Assembly (NCBI GenBank): GCA_003167555.1
Contig: PMSN01000029.1
Location: 186,488 to 237,676, forward strand
Direction of reading: 5' to 3'
From: Spartobacteria bacterium
Lineage (GTDB): Bacteria; Verrucomicrobiota; Verrucomicrobiia; Chthoniobacterales; UBA10450
DNA: 51,189 nt
Shown here: one piece after another, positions 15,908-24,923 of the stretch
Layout: each line of letters starts with the position of its first letter
Position numbering within the stretch: the first letter of the stretch is position 1
Notes under the pieces: generated by a model
What the model was told of the DNA's origin: nothing
The model's database searches: none
What the model saw: the letters and a program-made list of their open reading frames with translations, nothing else
Position numbers and translations under genes: made by a program

Positions 15908-18900
15908 TCACGGCAATGACTGCGCAGTAACGTGCGTTGTTTCCGTCATGCCGAAGCGTTCGGGATGATACATCTCTTCGATCTTGGCCGAAGGTGCGAT
16001 CGCGTCTCCGGCGCAGATCACGCGCGCGAGGTAACGCAGCGTATAGCGCCCGGGATAAAGCAGGTCCGAGAAAAAGAGTGCGCGCTCGGTGCGAAGCTCG
16101 TGGTAATCGCTCACCCAATCGGTCCCGAGCGTTTCGCCGCCGACTACTTCCTGCGATTTGAATTCGGGATTGATCGCTTCCAACACTCCCGGCAGCGGAT
16201 CGTCCACCGCAAGATAAGTCGCGCGCCGGCGCACCTCGACATCGAGAGTCACGAGCACGCGATCGCCCACGCGCAGATTTTCCGCGGCAGTGAGTTTCCC
16301 GTCATCGCCGAGTTTCGAATAGCGCCGCGTGATCGCATAGCCGCGATCCTGCCGCGGCCGATCGATCAACTTTGGCTTCGCTTCGGCGGTGGATTCGGTG
16401 AAAACCTGGCCGCCGGTTTTCGTGAGCCGGATTGGTTGCGCGGCCGTCGCGGCTGTGATCGGAAACGTGGCGGTCGCGAGCGGTTTCGCTTTGCTCACGG
16501 AAAAGGCGGCGGTCGTTTTCTCCCACGAGATCTCGCCCGTCGCATTGCGGTCGCCTGTTTCGATTTTGCGCAGGTACGTCGAGAGCGCGAGGACCGACCA
16601 CGCATTCCCCTGGGTCGTGCTCCAGTGGCCGTTGCTTCGGCGCGAAAAAAGTTCGGTGGCCAGTTCGTCCACGCGCGGGGACGCGGGATTGTGCTGCGTC
16701 CACGCGAGGAGATGGAGCGCGTTCTCACGCGTCACTGAGCCGAAAAATTGATCGAGATACGTGTCGCTCGCGGCGGGCGCGCGCAATAATTCCTCGATCA
16801 TCGTTTTCGGGCCGTGGCTCTCGATCGCCGCGAGCGCGACAAGCGCGCGATCTTCCGCGCTCAACTTCGCGCGCTTTTGAAAAAGTAAATCGTGATAGGC
16901 CGGCTCGGGCCGGCCTGCGATCGCGAGCGTGTAAACCGCCAGGCAGCGATCGGAAAGTCCGTAGCCCGTCGCGTCAGTCGCCGTGCCACGAAGCTGTTCG
17001 CTCAGATAATTGAAAAGTTTTTTCGATTCCGGCGCGGGCACGGAAAATTTTTGTTTCTGCGCAAGAGCGAGAGCGAGTCCTCCGTAAGCGCTGCCCCAGA
17101 GCGTCGGTTCCCGCCCGCCGGGCCAATAGCTCAAGCCGCCCGAACCGGTCTGCATCGAGAGCAAAAGATTGATGCCGTGATTGACGGCGTCGGCGACTTC
17201 GGCATCCGTCTTGTCCAGCTCGGGCAAGGTCGCGCGCAAATCGCGCACCGTCAGCCACGGCAGCATATTCGACGTGGTTTGCTCGACGCAGCCGTAAGGA
17301 TAATGGAGCAATTGCCGGAGCGCTTCGCGCAATTCGAGCACACGCGTGTTTGCCACGTTCAAATTCACCTCACCGCTTCCTTCCTGGATTTGCGGATCGG
17401 AGATTTTGGCCACTTCGGCGTTGTTGATGTTGCCTTCAATGCGTTTCGTCTGCACCTCGCGCAGCAGCGGCGCGGGATAACCCACCTTCAATTCCGATTG
17501 CACCGCATCGGTCCATTCCGTTTTCTTGTCGGCCGCAACGAAACGCACGCTCCAGCGCCATTGCGCGGGGCCGGTCGCCACCAGCTCCGCCGGAAAATCG
17601 ATCGGCACCGATCCGTGCGCGGCCAGGGCGACGTGGCGCTTCAGCTCGTTCGCCTTCGCGGTCGCATCGAGCTGCAGCTCGACGTCCGCTTCGCCGGCCA
17701 TGTCCGTGGTGTTATGCAGCACGCCGCGCAACACGAGCTTGTCGCCAAGATTGCCAAAGCGCGGCAGCGACGCCTCGATCATGATCGGCTTGTTGATCTC
17801 GACGGCCGACTCGCCGGTGCCGAATTGGTTCAGCTTCGTCGCCGCGATCGCGATGACGCGATAACGCGTGAGGCTATCGGGCGCCACGAATTCCGCGCGG
17901 ACGCGGCCTTGCGCATCCGTGTGGAGCGTCGCGTTCCAGAAAGCGCAGGCGAGGAAATTTTTTCGCAACCCCTCGAGCAACGGAGGGCCGCCTTTGCCAT
18001 CGCCGATGAGATATCCTTTGTTCGCGAAATCCGATTCCTCGGTGTCTTCCTTTAAGAGGGTCGGCAGAGTCAGACTCGTTTGCACGCCGAGCGGGCGCCG
18101 CTGATTGAAAAACGTGAGCGGGTCCGGGGTTTTGTAACCGGTGAGAGAAAGGACGCCTTCGTCGACCGCGTAAAGAACAACTTCGGAATCGGCGGCCGGC
18201 TTTCCGTTCACATCGCGCACTTCAGCTTCGAGCGCGATTTTTTCGCCGGGCTTCGAAACCGCGTTGAGCGGTTTTACCGTGACGGCGAGTTTGTCACCCG
18301 GACGCGCCACTTTGATCTCGCAATATCCGATTCGATATTCCGGCGCTTTGATTTTGCGCGGACTCTCGTTCGCGCCGCGCAGCAGCATGACCGAGACAAA
18401 AATATTCGGCGCGTCCGCTTCCGTCAGCGGCACCTGCACGGAAGGCGCGTTGCCGGTGAGATGCGTGACGAACGAACGCAGGACGCGATCGCGCTCCACG
18501 GTCACGAGCGCATCGCCCGCGATTGGAGTTTTCACCATGATCGTCGCGGTGTCGCCCGGTCCGTAGCTGTCTTTATCGGTGACGAGATCCATCGCGTACG
18601 GGTTGCGATAATTCCAAACGGTCTCGCCGGGTCCCGCCACATCGAAGGTAATCGAGGTGAGAACGTCGTGGCCCTGCGCGTCTTTGCCGGCGGCTTCGAG
18701 CAAATATTCTCCGGCCTTGCCCGCGACGGCATCGCTCAGCGTCGCGACGATCGGTTTCCGGTTCGAGCCGAGGCCAGGCGTCGTCGCCAGCTCGCGTTCC
18801 CAGATCACATCGAGCTGCGCCTTGCTTTCGAATTCGGTCGTGTCGCCCGCGGCGGCGAGGCGGTTCGTCTGCCAGGTAATGCGCTTGAGGCGCAGCGTGG

Positions 18901-21622
18901 ATTTCACCGGCGCGCTCAGCGCTTTGCCGTCAGGCGCGACCGCAATGAGCTCGATCGGCAGCGGGTCGCCTTCCTTGAAGACCGCGTCGAAACGGTGCAG
19001 GCCGAAATAAAAATCCGAACTGTGCTGCACGAACGCGCGCGACTCGGAGACGGTTTGCTGGCTGAGGTCGGTGACTTCGCAGAGTAACTTGGCGGCGCGC
19101 GGCTGCGGCGCTTTTGGATTGATCGGCAACGGCGTCGCGACTTTCGCCACGCCAGCGGCGTCGAGGTCCGCCGTGCCCTGCGCGTTGAACTGCGAGATGC
19201 GATCGAGCGCGCGATTCAACCGGAAATCTTCCACGCCATTGCAGAAAACGAATTCGTCGAGGCCCTCCGGTTTGAACGGATCGTCTCGCGCGATGAGCGA
19301 CCAGGTGAGCTTCGCTTTCACGAGCGGTTTGCCCATGAAGTATTTTGCCGCGACCGCGAGATCGAGCTGGACTGGGCCGGTCGCGGCCGGCGTGGCCGGA
19401 ATGGAAATCTCGAACGCGTTCGGCCGATATTCCTGGACTTGGAAAGTGCAACTGCCGGACATGTGATCCTTCTCCGCACCCGCGACCGAGACGCGATATC
19501 TTCCGAGCGTTCCGGCCGGGAGCGTGATCTCTTCGGCGAACGAACCGAAATCGGAAAGCGCGATCTCCTTGCTGAAGAATTCCCGGTCGCGCGCGTCGGT
19601 CGCGGTGATCTTCAATTTTTTCCCGGCGGGCAGCGTCGCCCGATTATCGTCGAGATTCCGCGCGATGCCTTTGAGGTGAACGGCGTCCCCCGGCTTGTAG
19701 ACTCCGCGCTCGGTGAAAAGAAAAACGGAATTCGCGCCGGGCTCCACGTCGGAGTCGCTGTCGTTAATGCCGAGGCGATAGAGCGGCACCGAGTTGTCGG
19801 CGTTGTGCAGAGCGATGAGATGCGCATCGTCTCCGTGCTCGGCGAAAACCCACCTTGCCTCGTTCGCGATCGGGAGCCGCGCGTCGCCGTGCGCGTCGGT
19901 GGTGGCGTCGCCGAGTTGCTTTCGCTCGGTATCGAGGAGGCGAAGCTTCACGCCGGCCAAACCTTCGCCGCGAGCGAGCGAGAAGAGGTGGAGCGACACG
20001 CTGCCGTCGCGATCGCGCTTCCAGACCGCGCCCAAGTCCGTGAGCTGGACGACGGCTTGCGTGCCGACGCGTTTGCGTTCCGCCGTCACGGGATCAATCG
20101 ATTCCGCCGTGAGCAAGACCGCGCCGGTGCGATGTTCGCCGAGAATTTCATCCCAGCTCAAAGGAAGCGTCTGCTGCTTGTCGACCTCCGCGGCGGCCGT
20201 GAGGTCGCGTTCCCAGATTATTTTGCCCGGGAGTTTTTCGACGTCGACGCGATTGTATTGTTCGTCCGGCGGCATTTCCTCGGAATGATCGTCATAGTGA
20301 TCGTAGGCCTTGATCGCCACCGGAGTCGTGTCGCCGGTGAAGAGCCGGGCGGTGACGTGAATGCGCGGCACGTTGATCGAGAGCAAACGAAAACGCCGGG
20401 TGCCATCGAGATGCTGATGCGTTGCGAAATCTTCGAAGACGAGACGCGGCGCAATCTGGGTGAAGACGACTTCTTTTGTCTCCGCCCGCTCGATCTTGAA
20501 GGGCTGAAGCGCCTCCAGGCCGGGCTTGAGCGTGACGCGATACCGCGGGCCGAGCGCGAACGATCCCTTCAGCGTGACTGCGTTGGTATCGACCACGGCC
20601 GTGAAATTCTCCGGGACCGGCGTGATCGAGATCCAGCGCGAGACAGTCTCGGCGGTGACCTCTTTGGCCAGCTCCTTCGTGAAGAGCACGATGACGCGCC
20701 GGCCCGCGACGCGATTGCTTTCCGCCGCGATGCTGCTGACCGCGAAAGGTTTCACGGTGCCGATCTCGATTTCCTTGCGCGCGGCCAGGCCCACTTTCCA
20801 TTCCGCCGCGGGCAGGCCGGCGTCGATCACCAGCTTCCAGCCGTTACCCGGTGAAAGCGGTTTGACCGGCGCAACGAAGAGAATGTTCTGGCGCGGCGTG
20901 GCGGGGTTGGATTTGTCTTCCCCCTCATCTTCAAGCTCACTCGTTTCCGAAGTGACCGGTGGCGCCTTTTCCGCCCAGACAGCGAGGGAGTGATCGTCGC
21001 TTTGATAAACAGAGAAACTGCGATCGTGATTTTTCGGATCGCCGGCCTGCTCGACGCGCGCGTCGATTTTCGCGCCGCCAGCGTTCGTGAACCGAATAAA
21101 TTTCGCGCACGCGTCCGCCTTCACGTTCGCGTTGAAGAGAATCAGAAAACGCGGCACGGCCGGCGCGTCCTCCGGATCGCTGCCACCGAGCGGCGAAACG
21201 CCTTTCACGCGCACCGGCGGAGTCTCAGCGGTCTCCTTTAGCGTCGCCGCTACGGCGCGGCCAGCGGCGTCCTTCAATCCGGCACGCAAGGAAATTTGGT
21301 ACTTCGTGCCGAGCGGCAAGATTCCTTTCGGCGCGAAAGTGCCGCTCCGCGTGCTCAACCAAACGAACTGGCCTTCCATGGGCGGCGCGAAGACGAGAGG
21401 AGAAACCGGCGCGGGCTTTCCGACCTGGTCCGCCGGCACCATCTCGGCGGCGAAGCGCAGTTCGAAGGTGCTCGTGGCTTCGAGGCGGCGCGAAGGCAGC
21501 AGAAGCTGAACGGTGCGCTCCTCAGCGACCGCGCTCGTGACAACGGAGAAAATCAGCCCAAACCAAAATGATCTTAACATCTTGGAAGCGGAGATTACCA
21601 TGTGGAGCCGTCTCCGCTTCAA
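15908..21622 (-). CDS. Bacterial alpha-2-macroglobulin family protein
   Basis: This large (1904 aa) periplasmic protease-trap homologue consists of a signal peptide, a series of macroglobulin-like beta domains (MG1-MG10, residues about 35-1250), and a thioester domain with GCVEQTT (Cys about 1445). That domain continues as an alpha-toroid (SMQTGSGGLSYWPGG), and a receptor-binding-like C-terminal domain follows. The thioester Cys and Gln are intact, so covalent trapping of attacking proteases is expected. Start candidates are ATG 21622, 21601 or 21580. The last gives the cleanest signal peptide (MLRSFWFGLIFSVVTSAVA). No lipobox Cys is seen, unlike E. coli YfhM. Paired with pbpC downstream, it probably defends peptidoglycan or envelope repair. 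Confidence 0.92.
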   Translation of the reverse strand: MKRRRLHMVISASKMLRSFWFGLIFSVVTSAVAEERTVQLLLPSRRLEATSTFELRFAAEMVPADQVGKPAPVSPLVFAPPMEGQFVWLSTRSGTFAPKGILPLGTKYQISLRAGLKDAAGRAVAATLKETAETPPVRVKGVSPLGGSDPEDAPAVPRFLILFNANVKADACAKFIRFTNAGGAKIDARVEQAGDPKNHDRSFSVYQSDDHSLAVWAEKAPPVTSETSELEDEGEDKSNPATPRQNILFVAPVKPLSPGNGWKLVIDAGLPAAEWKVGLAARKEIEIGTVKPFAVSSIAAESNRVAGRRVIVLFTKELAKEVTAETVSRWISITPVPENFTAVVDTNAVTLKGSFALGPRYRVTLKPGLEALQPFKIERAETKEVVFTQIAPRLVFEDFATHQHLDGTRRFRLLSINVPRIHVTARLFTGDTTPVAIKAYDHYDDHSEEMPPDEQYNRVDVEKLPGKIIWERDLTAAAEVDKQQTLPLSWDEILGEHRTGAVLLTAESIDPVTAERKRVGTQAVVQLTDLGAVWKRDRDGSVSLHLFSLARGEGLAGVKLRLLDTERKQLGDATTDAHGDARLPIANEARWVFAEHGDDAHLIALHNADNSVPLYRLGINDSDSDVEPGANSVFLFTERGVYKPGDAVHLKGIARNLDDNRATLPAGKKLKITATDARDREFFSKEIALSDFGSFAEEITLPAGTLGRYRVSVAGAEKDHMSGSCTFQVQEYRPNAFEISIPATPAATGPVQLDLAVAAKYFMGKPLVKAKLTWSLIARDDPFKPEGLDEFVFCNGVEDFRLNRALDRISQFNAQGTADLDAAGVAKVATPLPINPKAPQPRAAKLLCEVTDLSQQTVSESRAFVQHSSDFYFGLHRFDAVFKEGDPLPIELIAVAPDGKALSAPVKSTLRLKRITWQTNRLAAAGDTTEFESKAQLDVIWERELATTPGLGSNRKPIVATLSDAVAGKAGEYLLEAAGKDAQGHDVLTSITFDVAGPGETVWNYRNPYAMDLVTDKDSYGPGDTATIMVKTPIAGDALVTVERDRVLRSFVTHLTGNAPSVQVPLTEADAPNIFVSVMLLRGANESPRKIKAPEYRIGYCEIKVARPGDKLAVTVKPLNAVSKPGEKIALEAEVRDVNGKPAADSEVVLYAVDEGVLSLTGYKTPDPLTFFNQRRPLGVQTSLTLPTLLKEDTEESDFANKGYLIGDGKGGPPLLEGLRKNFLACAFWNATLHTDAQGRVRAEFVAPDSLTRYRVIAIAATKLNQFGTGESAVEINKPIMIEASLPRFGNLGDKLVLRGVLHNTTDMAGEADVELQLDATAKANELKRHVALAAHGSVPIDFPAELVATGPAQWRWSVRFVAADKKTEWTDAVQSELKVGYPAPLLREVQTKRIEGNINNAEVAKISDPQIQEGSGEVNLNVANTRVLELREALRQLLHYPYGCVEQTTSNMLPWLTVRDLRATLPELDKTDAEVADAVNHGINLLLSMQTGSGGLSYWPGGREPTLWGSAYGGLALALAQKQKFSVPAPESKKLFNYLSEQLRGTATDATGYGLSDRCLAVYTLAIAGRPEPAYHDLLFQKRAKLSAEDRALVALAAIESHGPKTMIEELLRAPAASDTYLDQFFGSVTRENALHLLAWTQHNPASPRVDELATELFSRRSNGHWSTTQGNAWSVLALSTYLRKIETGDRNATGEISWEKTTAAFSVSKAKPLATATFPITAATAAQPIRLTKTGGQVFTESTAEAKPKLIDRPRQDRGYAITRRYSKLGDDGKLTAAENLRVGDRVLVTLDVEVRRRATYLAVDDPLPGVLEAINPEFKSQEVVGGETLGTDWVSDYHELRTERALFFSDLLYPGRYTLRYLARVICAGDAIAPSAKIEEMYHPERFGMTETTHVTAQSLP

Positions 21623-21669
21623 CTCAATTCGCGCTGCTCCAAATTGGTCGGGCGCCCAACTTATTGCCC

Positions 21670-21760
21670 GTCATCTCGAGCAAAGCGAAAGCGGAGTCGA
21701 GAGACCCCGTGGAGAGTCGCTCGACGCCTCACGGGGTCCCTCGACTTCGCTCGGGATGAC
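21670..21760. repeat. Intergenic palindromic repeat
   Basis: An imperfect inverted repeat has arms GTCATCTCGAGCAAAGCGAA... and ...CTTCGCTCGGGATGAC, with a GAGACCCCGTG / CACGGGGTCCC inner pair. This is a fourth palindrome family in the window. It lies between the A2M gene and the tRNA-Leu fragment, at the edge of the accessory island. Confidence 0.75.
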
Positions 21761-21823
21761 CAACAAAAGCTTAGCTTTTCACTTGCACGCCGGGCCTTCG
21801 ATGCGAAACGGTAGCCTTCACCG

Positions 21824-21867
21824 GCCGGCGTGGCGGAACTGGCAGACGCGCTGGACTCAAAATTCAG
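21824..21867 (+). tRNA. tRNA-Leu(CAA), 5' half; gene degenerate after the anticodon arm
   Basis: A 5' acceptor strand GCCGGCG, a D arm (GGCGGAACTGGCAGACGC) and an anticodon stem-loop (CTGGA CTCAAAA TTCAG) with anticodon CAA are clear. A hairpin AAATC-ACC-GATTT could be a variable arm. No TTCGA T-loop follows, and only a poor acceptor match (CGCGGCACC at 21903) is present. The gene therefore looks broken, most likely at an integration junction: everything to the left is core chromosome and everything to the right is accessory. Confidence 0.6.
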
Positions 21868-21914
21868 AAATCACCGATTTAATCTGGTCACTTGTCGTGA
21901 AACGCGGCACCCAT

Positions 21915-21929
21915 TTTTCATAGGTAAAA
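21915..21929. repeat. Left 15-bp inverted repeat bounding a 1.85-kb segment
   Basis: TTTTCATAGGTAAAA here is the exact reverse complement of TTTTACCTATGAAAA at 23750-23764. The pair brackets a single gene (22064-23554). Each copy lies next to a tRNA-like fragment. Confidence 0.7.
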
Positions 21930-22063
21930 TCGTCTAAAATCAGCAATTCAGGCGCGCATCGAATGGCCGGCCTGGAAAGGCCGAAAGTAGAACAAAAAGT
22001 ATAACACGAGCTTGGCAGGCCCCCGCGGCTTGCGGCCGTCCGTACCCCGCTCGTCGCGGTTGA

Positions 22064-23554
22064 TTACGCGCTGTTTCCAATCCGGGAGTCGAAAGCGGGG
22101 TAAGCAGAATCCAGCTCAGAAAGGATCGCATTCAACAGAACGCGAAGGTCTTCTTTTACGGCGGGTAGCGGCGGCGGCTTTTCGCAAACGGGAAACCGAT
22201 GCCCTCGATGAAGCGGATTCAGACATGTCGCGTAGATCGACTCCCTGACCGCCCCCCAATGCGCGTGCCCATATGCTGATGTCCAGCCGTAATAACGATC
22301 ATACAAATCTTTCAGCCCAACTTTTTCGCTCAACTTCCGGAGGTCAGCGCGTGTCCAATGTCCCAAGTCAACCGCAACTAATTCTTCCCAAAGATCCTCG
22401 TTCGCGATTTTCGTCAAGTTATCGGCATCCAAGTAGTGCGGAGGAGACCCGGGTAGCTGGTCCAGCTTCAGTGACGACAATTTCGCCTGGCCCACCCCAT
22501 ACGCTCGCCAGGATCGCCACAATTCCGGCTTATTTTCTTCCAGCAGGTGCCTGAGAGTGATCCGAATTTCGAGCAATATCCTGATGGCGAGCCGGCCCAG
22601 AACAGTGCGCCCATCGGCGAGCGATAGCGCCTCCTCCATGACACGCACAGCATAGAAAGTCATTCCGAAGACAGCATCGTGCTTCGCCTCGACGGCTGTC
22701 GTTGGGTGAGTATTCTCCCAGTGACGCTCAAGCTGCCGGCGGATGTCGCTCAGCGGAGCGATAACGGTGGAGCGACCATCGTCCGGATCGTGGTCGCTCT
22801 CGAGCGGAACTCTTGTCATGCACGGAGTTTTCTCCCAACACTCCAACCAAAACGCTCTTGACCACGTCGGGTCTCTCTCCTGGCCACAATCCATCATCCC
22901 TTCCGCGGCCCGGATGCTCGGGCGAACCGTCCTCTGGTCCCCAAACTTCGGGTACCCATTCAGCTGGAGCAGTTCCTCGGATCGCATGACGATCCGCCTT
23001 CCAAACACGCCACACATTAGTCGCACCCATCGGCAGTCAGTCGCCTCTTGTGTTTGGTGGAATAGCGTCATGCGAACAGCTTCCATCAGCAATATTTCCG
23101 CCCGGTCGCTTTTGTGATTTTGCAGCATCTGCTGCCAGGCAACGCGGGCAGGAAGTCCATCGAACCAAAGCAACGGTGCCAGAGCTTGTCTCGTCTCCTC
23201 AGATCCACAGAGAACACCAATAAGGTCGTTTCTCTTATCGAGATCGAGGTTAGCGAATCCGGTTAACGTTCCGTCCCAGAACAATTCTCGATCCGGACGT
23301 TCGGCAATGAATCTTAAGAACTCTCGGAACGAGCACAACGCGGCGCTGCGGCCTAACGCCGCGATTAGCAGGGCCGCCCATACCATTTCCGGGAGCCTAT
23401 CGTTCATCCACGAGACCAAGCCCTTCCCGACACCGAATTGGACGAAGGGCGGCTTGAGAAGTTTGCCTTCCCTTTTGTGCCCAGCCAGCGATGTGCGGTC
23501 TTGGGATTTGAACTTCTTTTCGGCCGGTTTAGTCATCTCAGTTTTGCGCTGCAA
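22064..23554 (-). CDS. Hypothetical protein with DUF5677-like C-terminus
   Basis: The protein (496 aa, or 490 from the next ATG at 23536) starts with a Lys-rich segment (KKFKSQDRTSLAGHKREGK). It is mostly helical, with no signal peptide. Residues about 420-450 (KDLYDRYYGWTSAYGHAHW) fit the Y...YR..S...H pattern of DUF5677 proteins, a family of unknown function frequent in accessory regions. It is alone inside a segment bounded by 15-bp inverted repeats, so it may be a one-gene cargo, possibly defence-related. That role is inferred from context only. Confidence 0.6.
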   Translation of the reverse strand: MQRKTEMTKPAEKKFKSQDRTSLAGHKREGKLLKPPFVQFGVGKGLVSWMNDRLPEMVWAALLIAALGRSAALCSFREFLRFIAERPDRELFWDGTLTGFANLDLDKRNDLIGVLCGSEETRQALAPLLWFDGLPARVAWQQMLQNHKSDRAEILLMEAVRMTLFHQTQEATDCRWVRLMCGVFGRRIVMRSEELLQLNGYPKFGDQRTVRPSIRAAEGMMDCGQERDPTWSRAFWLECWEKTPCMTRVPLESDHDPDDGRSTVIAPLSDIRRQLERHWENTHPTTAVEAKHDAVFGMTFYAVRVMEEALSLADGRTVLGRLAIRILLEIRITLRHLLEENKPELWRSWRAYGVGQAKLSSLKLDQLPGSPPHYLDADNLTKIANEDLWEELVAVDLGHWTRADLRKLSEKVGLKDLYDRYYGWTSAYGHAHWGAVRESIYATCLNPLHRGHRFPVCEKPPPLPAVKEDLRVLLNAILSELDSAYPAFDSRIGNSA

Positions 23555-23715
23555 ACTCGCTCAGTTGGATCAACCGTGAATATATATTTCTTATCCACCG
23601 ACCCGGTGATCTCAAATTGTCGATCACCCACCAGACAATTTCTCGGAATCCCTTGTCGCAATGGTAAAAGAAACGCGACGGCGGTCATGAAATCGCGCGA
23701 ACGCGATCCGAGCAA

Positions 23716-23748
23716 CTGGACACGAGGGTTCGATTCCCTTCACCCGCT
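23716..23748 (+). pseudogene. tRNA-like 3' end fragment (possible att remnant)
   Basis: CTGGACACGAGGGTTCGATT and the following CCCTTCACCCGC contain a T arm (GAGGG TTCGATT CCCTT) and an acceptor-like CACCCGC. The acceptor does not pair with the GCCGGCG of the tRNA-Leu fragment at 21824, so the two are not halves of one gene. It could be the 3' end of another tRNA, or of tmRNA, carried as an attachment site by an integrated element. Confidence 0.45.
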
Positions 23749-23749
23749 G

Positions 23750-23764
23750 TTTTACCTATGAAAA
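23750..23764. repeat. Right 15-bp inverted repeat bounding a 1.85-kb segment
   Basis: TTTTACCTATGAAAA is the perfect reverse complement of 21915-21929. It directly follows the tRNA-like 3' fragment. Confidence 0.7.
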
Positions 23765-24009
23765 CGCCATTACTTCATATGGTGAGTCATAACAGGAATA
23801 GCTAAAAGTCATAACAGGTCCGGCAAAATCCATCATTGTTCGCCCACAATGCTGCCACGGGCCTGCGGATTGGTAAGGCCCTAAACAGCACGGGTATTTC
23901 AAGGGCGCCCATGCGCTGGTCAGAGGTTTACTAGCTGAACCACCGAACCCGCAAACCGCCCCTGCCCCCGAGGTCGGCCCGCGCGCGCGGGCGCGTAGGG
24001 CGGTGTCAC

Positions 24010-24324
24010 TTATGCCAAGTCTGTAATGCCTGTCTGGCCTCGCCACCACTCCGCAAGCGCTGGGTATCGTTGGAGTGACCGCTGAAAAACCGGATCAGCT
24101 CGCAGCCGCATAACGTGTTCGCGGTAGCGCGTGTTGCGTCCCCGGTCCAGTGCGCGTTCCCACTGCCGCCGAAACACGGGATCTCTGCGGAGATGCGCGT
24201 ACATAGAGTTGCGCGAGATGCCCGCAGCTTTACAGGCGCGGCTGATGTGCGGGCTGCTCCGGAGCGCATCCAGCAGTGGCCGGCGCCAAGCGAATATCTT
24301 TGGGGTTCGTCTCCGCGTGCTCAT
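24010..24324 (-). CDS. Phage-type helix-turn-helix protein (terminase small subunit-like)
   Basis: This small basic protein (104 aa) has a clear HTH: HISRACKAAGISRNSMYAHL (residues about 27-46), followed by RRDPVFRRQWERALD. The arrangement resembles the N-terminal DNA-binding domain of phage terminase small subunits and related phage regulators. It overlaps the upstream zinc-ribbon gene by 4 nt (ATGA), so the two are co-translated. With no capsid, portal or large terminase gene nearby, it is probably a prophage or satellite remnant. Confidence 0.6.
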   Translation of the reverse strand: MSTRRRTPKIFAWRRPLLDALRSSPHISRACKAAGISRNSMYAHLRRDPVFRRQWERALDRGRNTRYREHVMRLRADPVFQRSLQRYPALAEWWRGQTGITDLA

Positions 24325-24545
24325 GCGAACGGCTGGAACTGGTCACCTCCGCATTTCGGGCAAGGCACGGCAGCTTCGTCGGGGACTCGCCTGGTGAACT
24401 TCTTGACGCGCCCGCATTTCACACACGCCCACGCCATTGAGCGCACACGCTCCATCTCCCGAATGCGACCAAGGGCGTACTCTGCCTTTTCCTTGATCGT
24501 CGTCAGGATTTCCCGCAGCGGCTTTAGAGCATTATCATCGTCCAC
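24321..24545 (-). CDS. Small zinc-ribbon protein
   Basis: The product (74 aa) has an N-terminal helix (residues 1-35, EILTTIKEKAEYALGRIREM) and a zinc ribbon CVKCGR...CPKCGG with four cysteines (residues about 41-66). It precedes the HTH gene with a 4-nt overlap. Such small ribbon proteins are common in phage and satellite operons, but no specific role can be assigned. Confidence 0.6.
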   Translation of the reverse strand: MDDDNALKPLREILTTIKEKAEYALGRIREMERVRSMAWACVKCGRVKKFTRRVPDEAAVPCPKCGGDQFQPFA

Positions 24546-24923
24546 GGTGGAACGGAGTCCTTGGGTGTTTCTGCGATCGATGAGGGCCGAATCTACCGTT
24601 CATGTTCATAGGAACATATACAGTCCCGGAGATGCCACCAACTCAAATTTGCGACGCCCGTGGAAGTGGATTCACGGCAATAAGTTTCGTGCAACCCCAC
24701 AGGGGGCACCTGACAGAACTGACGGAATCCACTTGTGTTAGTTCGGGGTCGCAGACATCAGCGCGACGAGTTTGGGGCCATGCGGCCAGGCAGGAAACCT
24801 CAGGCGACACTGCTTTTCGCTCGTGAGAGAGTGCGTTGCCTAATAGTATACGGATTACGCCCTTTGCCGTGGAGGCCCCGGCATCTGTGGCGATGCAATG
24901 CTAAACCCCTCCTCAATCGCTAA
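24546..24923. other. Intergenic region upstream of the type I RM operon
   Basis: This 378-bp stretch lies between divergent units and should hold the hsdM promoter. I see no gene, no clear -35/-10 pair and no convincing repeat. ATGGACCAAGCC at 24924 lacks an obvious strong Shine-Dalgarno sequence. Confidence 0.4.

Noticed and set aside
14722-20854. Several long plus-strand frames (14722-15930, 16892-18055, 18080-19087, 19439-20854)
   Set aside because: All lie antisense to pbpC and the alpha-2-macroglobulin gene, both of which have intact motifs. The frames are GC-bias artefacts.
21824-23748. Group I intron or split tRNA-Leu with a 1.85-kb insert
   Set aside because: The 3' fragment's acceptor (CACCCGC) cannot pair with the 5' strand (GCCGGCG), and the insert carries an unrelated gene.
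24010-24545. Complete prophage
   Set aside because: Only two small phage-like genes are present, with no structural, packaging or lysis genes.
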